In this document: positions 48,106-56,001 of the stretch, piece by piece
Position numbering within the stretch: the stretch's first letter is position 1
Layout: each line of letters starts with the position of its first letter
Source of the DNA: Brachybacterium ginsengisoli
GTDB lineage: Bacteria > Actinomycetota > Actinomycetes > Actinomycetales > Dermabacteraceae
Assembly (NCBI RefSeq): GCF_002407065.1
Contig: NZ_CP023564.1
Location: 620,001-684,000, forward strand
DNA length: 64,000 nucleotides
Reading direction: 5' to 3'
Notes under the pieces: model-generated
What the model was told of the DNA's origin: nothing
Seen by the model: the letters and a program-made list of their open reading frames with translations, nothing else
Database searches by the model: none
Made by a program: the position numbers and the translations under genes

Positions 48106-48615
48106 GTGGACTCTCTCACCGCCCAGATCATCGTGACCGTCGTGGTCGGCCTCGCCTACGTGGTGGGCCTGACCGGGATCGTGGTCCCCGTGCTGCCCGG
48201 CACGGTCACCCTGGTCATCGCGACCCTCGTCTGGGCCATCCTGATCGGCGGCTGGACCGGCTGGGTCGCCTTCGCGATCGTGCTCGTGCTCGGCGCGATC
48301 GGCATGACCACGAGCTACGTGCTCACCGGCCGTCGCCTGCAGGCCGCCGAGGTGCCGATGTGGCCGGTCTACGTCGGCATCGCCTCCGGCATCGTCGGCA
48401 TCTTCGTCATCCCCTTCCTGGGCCTGCCGATCGGTTTCCTCATCGGCCTGTACGTCTCCGAGGCGGTGCGGCAGAAGGACTGGACGAAGGGCTTCACCTC
48501 CGCCTGGATCGCGATGAAGGCCCTCGGCCTGGGCATCCTCATCGAGTTCTCCCTCGCCATGCTCTCCACGATCACCTTCGCGATCGCCGTCGTCGTCCAC
48601 TTCGTCTCCGCATGA
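48106..48615 (+). CDS. DUF456 family membrane protein
   Basis: 169 residues, four to five membrane spans, with the DUF456 features LTGIVVPVLPGTVTLVIATLVWA near the N-terminus and FVIPFLGLPIGFLIGLY later. Function unknown. I chose GTG at 48106 because CGGAGGA precedes it and hydrophobic homology starts there; an upstream in-frame ATG gives only a Pro-rich tail. The stop overlaps the start of the ABC exporter gene (ATGA), so it is coupled to the exporter pair. Confidence 0.83.
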   Translation: MDSLTAQIIVTVVVGLAYVVGLTGIVVPVLPGTVTLVIATLVWAILIGGWTGWVAFAIVLVLGAIGMTTSYVLTGRRLQAAEVPMWPVYVGIASGIVGIFVIPFLGLPIGFLIGLYVSEAVRQKDWTKGFTSAWIAMKALGLGILIEFSLAMLSTITFAIAVVVHFVSA

Positions 48616-50735
48616 CCCGCATCGACGCCCCCGCCCCCCGCACCCCGTCCGTGCCCCCGCGCCAGCACCCCGCCGTGCTGGTCCCGGGGCTCAAGCGCCT
48701 GCTCACCGGGTCCTGGGAGATGCGCCGCTGGTTCCTGCTCGCGGTGCTCGGCGCGATCGCCTTCGCCCTGCTCCAGATCGCGACCTCCGCCGTGATCGGC
48801 CGCGTCACCGAGCAGGTCATCGTGCCCTCCTTCCAGCGCGGCGAGGCCGCTCCCGCCCTGCTGCTCGGCGGCGGCGCCGCGATCCTCGGCATCGCGGTGG
48901 CCCGCGCCGTCACCGTCATGGCGCGGCGCATCTTCGCCGCCGCCGCCCAGTACGACCTCTTCCGCCTCTACCGCGAGCGGATCACCGAGGTGTACGCGAA
49001 GGTGCCGCTGCTGTGGCACCGCCGCCAGGCCACCGGCACCCTGCTCAGCTCCGTCTACTCCGACGTCGAGGCGACCTTCTTCGCGATGGCGCCCTTCCCC
49101 TTCGCGCTGTCCACCATCGTCATGCTGGTCTATGCGACGGTCGTGGTGGCCCGCATCGACCCGGTGATCCTGCTGGTCATGCTCGCGCTGATCGTGCTTC
49201 TCATCATCCTCAACGTGCTCCTGCAGCGCTTCGCGACCCCCATCGCGATGCGCTCCCAGCAGCTGCGGGCCGAGGTCGCGGAGATCGCCCACGAGTCCTT
49301 CGACGGCGCGAACGTCGTGAAGTCGCTGGGCCGCGAGGACGTCGAGGAGCGGCGCTTCACCCGTGCCGCCGACGACCTGCGCGAGACCGGCATCCGCTTC
49401 GGCTACATCCGCGGCTGGTTCGACCCCGCGATCGACGCCCTGCCCAACCTCGGCATCCTCGCCGTCGCGGTGCTCGGCGCCTGGCGCATCGGCGAGGGGC
49501 ACCTGACCACCGGCCAGCTCGTCGAGGTCGCCTACCTGTTCACGCTGATGTCGCTGCCGATCCGCTCCTTCGGCTGGGTGCTCGGGGATCTCTCCCGCAC
49601 CGTCGTCGGCGGCGGGCGCGTCCAGCAGATCCTCGACGTCCCCGAGGAGCGCACCTACGGTCCCGACCCCCTCCCGGACGGCCCCGGCGTGCTCGACATC
49701 CAGGACGTCTCCTTCGTCTACCGCGACGACCCCGCCCAGGTCATCCTGGGCCGCGGCGCCCGGGCCGAGCAGCAGGTCGTGCGCGAGGGCCATGCACTCC
49801 ACGGCGTGAGCCTGCACGCCGACCCGCACGCCGGCACCCGCGTTCTCGCCGTCGTCGGCACCACCGGCTCCGGCAAGTCCAGCCTCGCGCTGCTCGCGGC
49901 GGGTCTCGTCGAGCCCACCTCCGGCACCGTCCGCCTCGACGGGGCGGAGCTGCGCTCCCTGACCGCCCAGGCGCTCACGGCCGACGTGGCCCTCGTGCTC
50001 CAGCAGGCCTTCGTCTTCGACGCCACCGTGCGCGAGAACGTCACCCTCGGCGAGGACATCGACGAGCACACCGTGCGCTGGGCGCTGCGCGTCGCCCAGG
50101 CCGAGGCGTTCGTCGACGCCCTGCCCGACGGGCTCGACACCGAGCTGGGGGAGCGGGGCGGCTCCCTCTCGGGCGGCCAGCGCCAGCGCATCGCCCTGGC
50201 CCGCGCGCTCGCCCGCCGGCCCCGGCTGCTGATCCTCGACGACGCCACCAGCGCCTGCGACCCCAGCGTCGAGCTCGCCATCCTCGACGGGATCCGCCGC
50301 GAGATGACCGCCTCGACCCTGCTGCTGATCGCCTACCGCAAGTCCACGATCTCCCTCGCGGACCAGGTCGTCTTCCTCGACCACGGCCGCGTCGCCGACG
50401 CCGGCACCCACGAGGACCTGCGCGGACGCAGCGAGGGCTATCGCGCGCTCGTGGACGCCTACGACGAGGCCGCGATCTCCCACAACCTGCTCGAGGCCTC
50501 CCATCCCCAGCCCAGCGACGGCCCGGACCCCGCCGTCGCGGTGCCCGCCGAGCGCGAGCGCACCGTCACCGGAGCCATCGAGATCCACGGCTCCGGCCGG
50601 TACCGCCGCGAGGAGGTGTTCGGGGACGACCGCGAATGCGATGTCCCGACGAGCACCGGCGCGGTCCCCGTCGTCCGCCCCGGTGTCGACGCCCCCGAGC
50701 AGTCCGATCCGACCGATGAGGAGGCCGGCCGATGA
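48612..50735 (+). CDS. ABC exporter half-transporter with degenerate ATP site (pair 1, subunit A)
   Basis: 707 residues. A six-helix ABC_membrane domain (about 35-320) precedes the ATPase domain with Walker A at about 416 (GTTGSGKSS) and a normal signature LSGGQ near 519. The Walker B is followed by Asp544 where the catalytic Glu belongs (LDDATSACD). The H-loop His is Tyr575 (IAYRKST). These are hallmarks of the degenerate-site subunit of heterodimeric exporters. A disordered tail of about 90 residues follows. The next gene overlaps by ATGA and supplies the complementary subunit. Exported substrate unknown (drug or lipid). Confidence 0.92.
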   Translation: MTRIDAPAPRTPSVPPRQHPAVLVPGLKRLLTGSWEMRRWFLLAVLGAIAFALLQIATSAVIGRVTEQVIVPSFQRGEAAPALLLGGGAAILGIAVARAVTVMARRIFAAAAQYDLFRLYRERITEVYAKVPLLWHRRQATGTLLSSVYSDVEATFFAMAPFPFALSTIVMLVYATVVVARIDPVILLVMLALIVLLIILNVLLQRFATPIAMRSQQLRAEVAEIAHESFDGANVVKSLGREDVEERRFTRAADDLRETGIRFGYIRGWFDPAIDALPNLGILAVAVLGAWRIGEGHLTTGQLVEVAYLFTLMSLPIRSFGWVLGDLSRTVVGGGRVQQILDVPEERTYGPDPLPDGPGVLDIQDVSFVYRDDPAQVILGRGARAEQQVVREGHALHGVSLHADPHAGTRVLAVVGTTGSGKSSLALLAAGLVEPTSGTVRLDGAELRSLTAQALTADVALVLQQAFVFDATVRENVTLGEDIDEHTVRWALRVAQAEAFVDALPDGLDTELGERGGSLSGGQRQRIALARALARRPRLLILDDATSACDPSVELAILDGIRREMTASTLLLIAYRKSTISLADQVVFLDHGRVADAGTHEDLRGRSEGYRALVDAYDEAAISHNLLEASHPQPSDGPDPAVAVPAERERTVTGAIEIHGSGRYRREEVFGDDRECDVPTSTGAVPVVRPGVDAPEQSDPTDEEAGR

Positions 50736-52624
50736 CCGCCGCACCCGCCGCCCGCAGCGCAGCGAGCTCCTCGGCGCTCGGCGGCGAGACCGCCGTCGAC
50801 GAGGGCGCCCTGTCCACGATCCGCCGCGGACTCGCCCTCACCCCCGACCTGCTGCGAGGCCTGTGGATCACGCTGCTGCTCGCCGTCATCGCGACCGCCG
50901 GCAAGGTCGTGGTGCCGATCGCGGTGCAGTCCATCCTGGACCGCGGGATCATCGAGCCGGAGGTCCCGGACCTCGCCTACGTGGCCGGCGCCGCAGGGCT
51001 CGCCGCCCTCGTCCTGCTCGCCACCGCGACCTGCAACGTGCTGATGAACCGGCGCCTGTTCCGCCTGGCCGAGCACTCCCTGGCCACGCTGCGCAAGCGC
51101 GCCTTCCGCCACATCCACGACCTCTCCCTGCTCACCCAGGGCACCGAGCAGCGCGGCGCGCTGGTCTCCCGCGTGACCAGCGACGTCGACACCGTCAGCC
51201 AGTTCATGAGCTTCGGCGGGATCATGCTGGTGGTGATGAGCTTCCAGCTCGTGCTCGCCACCGGCGTGATGGCCTTCTACTCGTGGCCGCTCGCGCTCGC
51301 GGTCTGGATCTGCTACCTCCCGATCCTGGTGATCATGGGGTCCCTGCAGAAGCGGATCCGCGCCCGCTACCAGGTGGTGCGCACCAAGGTCGGCGCCATG
51401 CTCGGCGCCGTCTCCGAGTCGCTCGTCGGCTCCGCCACCGTGCGGGCCTACGGCACCGAGGACCGAACCCGTCGCGCCCAGGTGGACCGCATCGGCGAGG
51501 TGCGCAACGCCCAGTTCGCGGTGCTGAGACCGCAGTCCGTCTCGTTCTTCCTCTCGGAGACGGCCGACGGACTCGCCACCGCGGTGGTGGTCGTGGTCGG
51601 CATCGTGCTGGGCACCGGGGTGCTCGGCGTGGACCTGCCCGGCGGCGACCTCACCGCCGGCGGCGTGATCGCCTTCGTCTTCCTGGTCTCGCTGTTCAGC
51701 CAGCCCGTGCGGATGGGCATCGAGATGCTCTCCGAGGCGCAGAACGCCGTGGCCGGCTGGCGTCGCGTGCTCGGCGTGCTCGACACCCCGGCCGACGTCG
51801 CCGACCCCGCGGGCGCGATCGACCCCCGCACCGGGGAGCGCGTCGAGCCGGTGCCGGGCGCGACGGTGCTGCCCGAGGGTCTGCTCGACATCGAGATCTC
51901 CGACCTGCGCTTCGCGTACCCCACGGGCCCCGAGGTGCTGCACGGCATCGATGTGGACATCCCGGCCCGCTCCCGCATCGCGATCGTGGGGGAGACCGGC
52001 AGCGGCAAGACCACCTTCGCGAAGCTGCTCACCCGCATGATGGATCCCGCCTCGGGCGGCATCCGCATCGGCGGGGTGCCGCTGCACCTGGTGCCCTACG
52101 AGTCGCTGCGCTCGCGCGTGATCATGGTGCCGCAGGAGGGCTTCCTCTTCGACACCAGCGTGGCCGGGAACCTGCTCTACGGGCGCCCCAGCGCGACCGA
52201 GGAGGAGATGCACCGGGCCCTGGACGAGCTGGGTCTGGGCACCTGGGCCGAGGAGCTGCCCGAGGGTCTGGACACCCCCGTCGGCCAGCGCGGCGAGTCC
52301 CTCAGCGCCGGGGAGCGGCAGCTGGTGGCGCTGGCCCGCGCCTACCTCGCCGATCCGGACATCATCGTGCTCGACGAGGCGACCAGCGCCGTCGATCCCG
52401 CGGCGGACGTCCGCCTGCAGCAGGCCATCGACGGCCTCGCCCGCGGCCGCACCACGATCACCATCGCCCACCGGCTCTCCACCGCCGAGCGGGCCGACCG
52501 GATCATGGTGCTCGACCACGGCGACCTCGCCGAGCACGGAACCCACGCCGAGCTCGTCGAGCTCGAGGGCGGCATCTATGCGGGGCTGCACCAGTCCTGG
52601 GTCGCGCATCGGGCGCAGCGATGA
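50732..52624 (+). CDS. ABC exporter half-transporter with consensus Walker B (pair 1, subunit B)
   Basis: 630 residues. Six-helix membrane domain (about 40-330), then an ATPase domain with Walker A GETGSGKTT, Walker B and Glu549 (LDEATSA), and His580 (IAHRLST) all consensus. The signature is LSAGE (524-528) instead of LSGGQ. Because signature and Walker motifs of opposite subunits form each site, the non-consensus LSAGE faces the degenerate Walker B of subunit A, leaving one fully active site. It is coupled by ATGA to both neighbours. Confidence 0.92.
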   Translation: MTAAPAARSAASSSALGGETAVDEGALSTIRRGLALTPDLLRGLWITLLLAVIATAGKVVVPIAVQSILDRGIIEPEVPDLAYVAGAAGLAALVLLATATCNVLMNRRLFRLAEHSLATLRKRAFRHIHDLSLLTQGTEQRGALVSRVTSDVDTVSQFMSFGGIMLVVMSFQLVLATGVMAFYSWPLALAVWICYLPILVIMGSLQKRIRARYQVVRTKVGAMLGAVSESLVGSATVRAYGTEDRTRRAQVDRIGEVRNAQFAVLRPQSVSFFLSETADGLATAVVVVVGIVLGTGVLGVDLPGGDLTAGGVIAFVFLVSLFSQPVRMGIEMLSEAQNAVAGWRRVLGVLDTPADVADPAGAIDPRTGERVEPVPGATVLPEGLLDIEISDLRFAYPTGPEVLHGIDVDIPARSRIAIVGETGSGKTTFAKLLTRMMDPASGGIRIGGVPLHLVPYESLRSRVIMVPQEGFLFDTSVAGNLLYGRPSATEEEMHRALDELGLGTWAEELPEGLDTPVGQRGESLSAGERQLVALARAYLADPDIIVLDEATSAVDPAADVRLQQAIDGLARGRTTITIAHRLSTAERADRIMVLDHGDLAEHGTHAELVELEGGIYAGLHQSWVAHRAQR

Positions 52625-53436
52625 GCGAGCGGGACGCCCCCGATCCGCTGCACCCGCCGGTTCCGCCGATCTCCGCCCGGGATGCTCCGCGCTTCGGGAC
52701 CGACGAGCGCAAGCAGACCCTCGCCGCGGCCTTCCAGGGCCAGGGCGCGGACTACGACCGGCTGCGCCCCGGATACCCGGACGCGGTGCTGGACGAGATG
52801 CTGGCGCACTCGCCGCGCCGCGCGGTCGACCTCGGCGCCGGGACCGGGAAGCTCTCCGGGGCGCTCGCGGAGCGGGGTCTCCAGGTGACCGCCGTGGACA
52901 CCAGCGCCGCCATGCTCGAGATCGCGGCGAGCGGCGGGCCGCTGATCACCCGCGTCGCCGCCGCCGAGTCGACCGGGCTGCCCGCTCGGTCCGCGGAGCT
53001 GGTCACCGTGGCGCAGGCCTGGCACTGGTTCGACGACGCGGCCGCCTCGACCGAGGTGGCGCGGCTGCTGACCGACGACGGCCTGCTCGCGCTGGTGTGG
53101 AACATGCTCGACGTGACGATCCCGTGGGTGCATCGCCTCTCGCGGATCATGCACGCCGGGGACATCCACCGCGAGGACTTCCTGCCGGTCGTGGGCCCCG
53201 AGCTCGAGCTGGTGCGGCGGGGCGTGCACGACTGGGAGGACCCGATGCCCACCGGCGACGTCATCGACCTCGCCCGCACGCGCAGCTACGTGATCACCGC
53301 CCCGGAGGAGCGCCGGGCGACGGTGCTCGCGAACCTCGACTGGTACCTCCACGAGCACCTCGGCCACGCTCCCGGTGAGGTCATCGGCGTCCCCTATCGC
53401 ACCGACTGGTTCCTCTACCGCCCCACCGGCGCCTGA
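52621..53436 (+). CDS. Class I SAM-dependent methyltransferase
   Basis: 271 residues. It begins FGTDERKQTLAAAFQGQGADYDRLRPGYP-like, the pattern of the UbiE/Methyltransf_11 family. Motif I is AVDLGAGTGKLSGALAERG, and AQAWHWFDDAAAS is characteristic of the group. The acceptor is unknown. It overlaps the exporter subunit B gene by ATGA, so it is cotranscribed with the exporter and may modify the exported compound; that link is inference. Confidence 0.86.
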   Translation: MSERDAPDPLHPPVPPISARDAPRFGTDERKQTLAAAFQGQGADYDRLRPGYPDAVLDEMLAHSPRRAVDLGAGTGKLSGALAERGLQVTAVDTSAAMLEIAASGGPLITRVAAAESTGLPARSAELVTVAQAWHWFDDAAASTEVARLLTDDGLLALVWNMLDVTIPWVHRLSRIMHAGDIHREDFLPVVGPELELVRRGVHDWEDPMPTGDVIDLARTRSYVITAPEERRATVLANLDWYLHEHLGHAPGEVIGVPYRTDWFLYRPTGA

Positions 53437-53442
53437 CCTCGC

Positions 53443-54144
53443 TCAGCCCGCGGCGCCGCCGCTGTCGCTCGCGCCGCCGCCGTCGGAGGCCTGGCCCTCG
53501 GGCGGGGCGATGGTCATGTCGGTGACGCGCCAGCGGTCGCCGTCCCAGGCGACGGTGGCGATGAGCTGCCCGGTCACGGAGTCCAGCGGGGTGGCCTGGA
53601 GGTTCGGGTCGTCCACGAGGACCGACTCCTCCTGGGTGAACTGCGCGACCACGGTGCCGGTCGCCGGTGGCTCGCCCTTCCCGGAGAAGGTCGTCGAGTG
53701 CACCTCGAAGGCGCCGTCGACGAGATAGCCGCCCTGATCGGAGAGCAGCTCGGCGTTGTCCAGGAAGCTCACGCACACCTGGCAGCCCGGGTCCACGGAG
53801 TCCTGCCACACCGAGACGTCGCCGCTGCTCATCATGTAGTCGTAGGTCTGCAGCAGGTAGGTGACGGTCGCGCGGGCTCCGTCCTCGCTCTGATCGGTGA
53901 GACCGGCCGGCGCCTCCGGCTCGGGCAGATCGGGGCGGGGCGGCTGGTCGGCGGGGTCGGCCGTCGGCCGGTTCTCGGGGTTCTCTGGGTTCTCGGCCGC
54001 GGTGGTCCCGGGCTGGTCTCCGTCGCCCGGACCCAGCAGCTGACCGATCCCGAAGACTCCCGCTGGGACCACCAGCAGGAGAGCGAGCACGATGACGACG
54101 ATGCGTTGGACGGGACGATTCACGCGGTCCACCGTAGACGACAT
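53443..54144 (-). CDS. DUF6318 family membrane-anchored protein
   Basis: 233 residues. An N-terminal hydrophobic helix (about 13-37) without a lipobox Cys is followed by a Pro/Glu/Asn-rich linker. The DUF6318-type domain contains YMMSSGDVSVWQDSVDPGCQVC, cited for its SGD and CxxC features. Function unknown. Start choice is uncertain. The ATG at 54144 has a weak ribosome site. The GTG at 54121-54123 lies seven bases after a TACGGT -10 and would give a leaderless 226-residue product that keeps the whole helix. It converges with the methyltransferase gene, only six bases apart. Confidence 0.8.
   Translation of the reverse strand: MSSTVDRVNRPVQRIVVIVLALLLVVPAGVFGIGQLLGPGDGDQPGTTAAENPENPENRPTADPADQPPRPDLPEPEAPAGLTDQSEDGARATVTYLLQTYDYMMSSGDVSVWQDSVDPGCQVCVSFLDNAELLSDQGGYLVDGAFEVHSTTFSGKGEPPATGTVVAQFTQEESVLVDDPNLQATPLDSVTGQLIATVAWDGDRWRVTDMTIAPPEGQASDGGGASDSGGAAG
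54131..54136 (-). promoter_or_regulatory. -10 element for a possible leaderless DUF6318 transcript
   Basis: TACGGT on the minus strand is followed by seven bases and the in-frame GTG at 54123. It lies inside the longer reading frame beginning at 54144. Confidence 0.35.
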
Positions 54145-54205
54145 CGCTGGTTCCGCCCTGCGCGGATACGACAGAAGTCGGATGTCCGGTGTCGGCCGGA
54201 AAGCC

Positions 54206-54211
54206 TATGCT
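54206..54211 (+). promoter_or_regulatory. -10 element of the second ABC exporter operon
   Basis: TATGCT lies 54 bases before the GTG at 54265. GGAAGGAA in the leader provides a strong ribosome site. Confidence 0.4.
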
Positions 54212-54264
54212 TCCGAGGTCGCCCGGAGACGTCTCGGTCGGAGCGGCCTCTCGGAAGGAATCTC

Positions 54265-56001
54265 GTGACCCTGCTGCGCCTCGTGCTCAGGGCCATCACG
54301 CCGTACTGGATCTGGGTGCTCCTGGTGGTGCTCTTCCAGATCGTCGGCGTGCTGGCCGCCCTCTATCTGCCCACCCTGAACGCCGACATCATCGACGAGG
54401 GCGTCGCCAAGGCCGATGTCCCGGTGATCTGGCAGCTGGGCCGGCTGATGCTGCTCATCTCCTTCGGCAACATCATCGCGCTGGTCGCGGCGAACTACTT
54501 CGCGGCCCGCTCCGCGATGAGGGTGGGCAAGGACCTGCGCTCGAGGGTGTTCTCGCAGGTCGCCTCCTTCTCCCCGCGCGAGCTCGCCGAGTTCGGCACG
54601 CCCTCGCTGATCACCCGCTCGACGAATGACGTCCAGCAGGTGCAGATGCTGGTCTTCTTCTCCCTGAACATGCTGGTCCAGGCCCCGGTGACGGGTATCG
54701 GCGGCGTGATCCTGGCGCTGCGCGTCGAGCCCGGGATGGCCTGGCTGATCGCGGTGATGGTGCCGGTGATGCTGGTGGCCGTCGGCATCCTGATCTTCCG
54801 CGCCGCACCGCTTTTCAAGCAGATGCAGGGCAAGATCGACGACATCAACTCGGTGCTGCGCGAGCAGATCACAGGCATCCGCGTGCTGCGCGCCTTCGTG
54901 CGCGAGGATCGCGAGCGCGAGCGCTACGGCGTCGTGAACGGCCAGGTCACCGACCTCAACCGCCGCATCGGCCTGCTGATGATCCTCATCAACCCGATCA
55001 TCATGTTCATCCTGAACGTCTCCAGCGTGATGGTGCTGCTGGTCGCGGCGCCCCGCATCGACTCGGGCCAGATGGAGGTCGGCTCGATCACCGCCTTCAT
55101 CGCCTACCTGATGCAGATCCTCATCGCGGTCATGATGGCGACCTTCATGACGATGATGATCCCCCGTGCGATGGTCTCCGCCGAGCGCATCTCCGAGGTG
55201 CTGGACACCGAGACCAGCGTCCACCAGCGCACCGACGGCGTGCGGGACATCGACGGTCCGGTCGAGCTCACCTTCGAGGACGTCTCCTTCACCTACCCGG
55301 GCGCCGAGCGCCCGGTGCTCGAGAACATCTCCTTCTCCGCCCGCGCCGGGCAGACGGTCGCGATCATCGGCGGCACCGGCGCCGGCAAGACCACGCTGAT
55401 CAACCTGGTGCCGCGCCTGATGGACGCGAGCGAGGGCCGGGTGCTGCTGAACGGCCACGACGTGCGCGACCTCGACGCGCGCGTGCTCTGGGACCGGGTG
55501 GGCCTGGTCCCGCAGCGCCCCTACCTGTTCTCCGGCACCGTCGCCTCGAACCTGCGGTTCGGGAACCCCTCGGCCGACGACGAGCAGCTCTGGCACGCGC
55601 TCACCGTCGCGCAGGGGCGGGACTTCGTCGCCTCGATGCCGACCGCGCTCGACTCCCCGATCGCGCAGGGCGGCACCAACGTCTCCGGCGGGCAGCGGCA
55701 GCGGCTGTGCATCGCCCGGGCCCTGGCCGCGACGCCCTCGCTGTACCTCTTCGACGACTCCTTCAGCGCGCTGGACCTCACCACCGATGCGAAGCTGCGG
55801 GCGGCCCTGGTCCCCGAGACCCGCGATGCGCTGATGCTGATCGTCGCCCAGCGCGTCTCGACCATCACCGGCGCGGATCTGATCCTGGTGCTGGACAACG
55901 GCCGGATCGTCGCGCAGGGAACCCATGGCGAGCTCCTCGAGAGCTCCGAGACCTATCAGGAGATCGTCCGCTCGCAGGGCGTCGAGGAGGAGGTGGCCTG
56001 A
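54265..56001 (+). CDS. ABC exporter half-transporter with degenerate ATP site (pair 2, subunit A)
   Basis: 578 residues. Membrane domain (about 10-310), then Walker A (IGGTGAGKTT) and signature VSGGQ (473-477). Asp498 stands in place of the catalytic Glu (FDDSFSALD) and Gln529 in place of the H-loop His (VAQRVST). Start is GTG with GGAAGGAA upstream. The pattern matches MdlA/YheI-like degenerate subunits. Its stop shares one base with the ATG of subunit B (TGATG). Likely a multidrug or lipid exporter. Confidence 0.92.
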   Translation: MTLLRLVLRAITPYWIWVLLVVLFQIVGVLAALYLPTLNADIIDEGVAKADVPVIWQLGRLMLLISFGNIIALVAANYFAARSAMRVGKDLRSRVFSQVASFSPRELAEFGTPSLITRSTNDVQQVQMLVFFSLNMLVQAPVTGIGGVILALRVEPGMAWLIAVMVPVMLVAVGILIFRAAPLFKQMQGKIDDINSVLREQITGIRVLRAFVREDRERERYGVVNGQVTDLNRRIGLLMILINPIIMFILNVSSVMVLLVAAPRIDSGQMEVGSITAFIAYLMQILIAVMMATFMTMMIPRAMVSAERISEVLDTETSVHQRTDGVRDIDGPVELTFEDVSFTYPGAERPVLENISFSARAGQTVAIIGGTGAGKTTLINLVPRLMDASEGRVLLNGHDVRDLDARVLWDRVGLVPQRPYLFSGTVASNLRFGNPSADDEQLWHALTVAQGRDFVASMPTALDSPIAQGGTNVSGGQRQRLCIARALAATPSLYLFDDSFSALDLTTDAKLRAALVPETRDALMLIVAQRVSTITGADLILVLDNGRIVAQGTHGELLESSETYQEIVRSQGVEEEVA

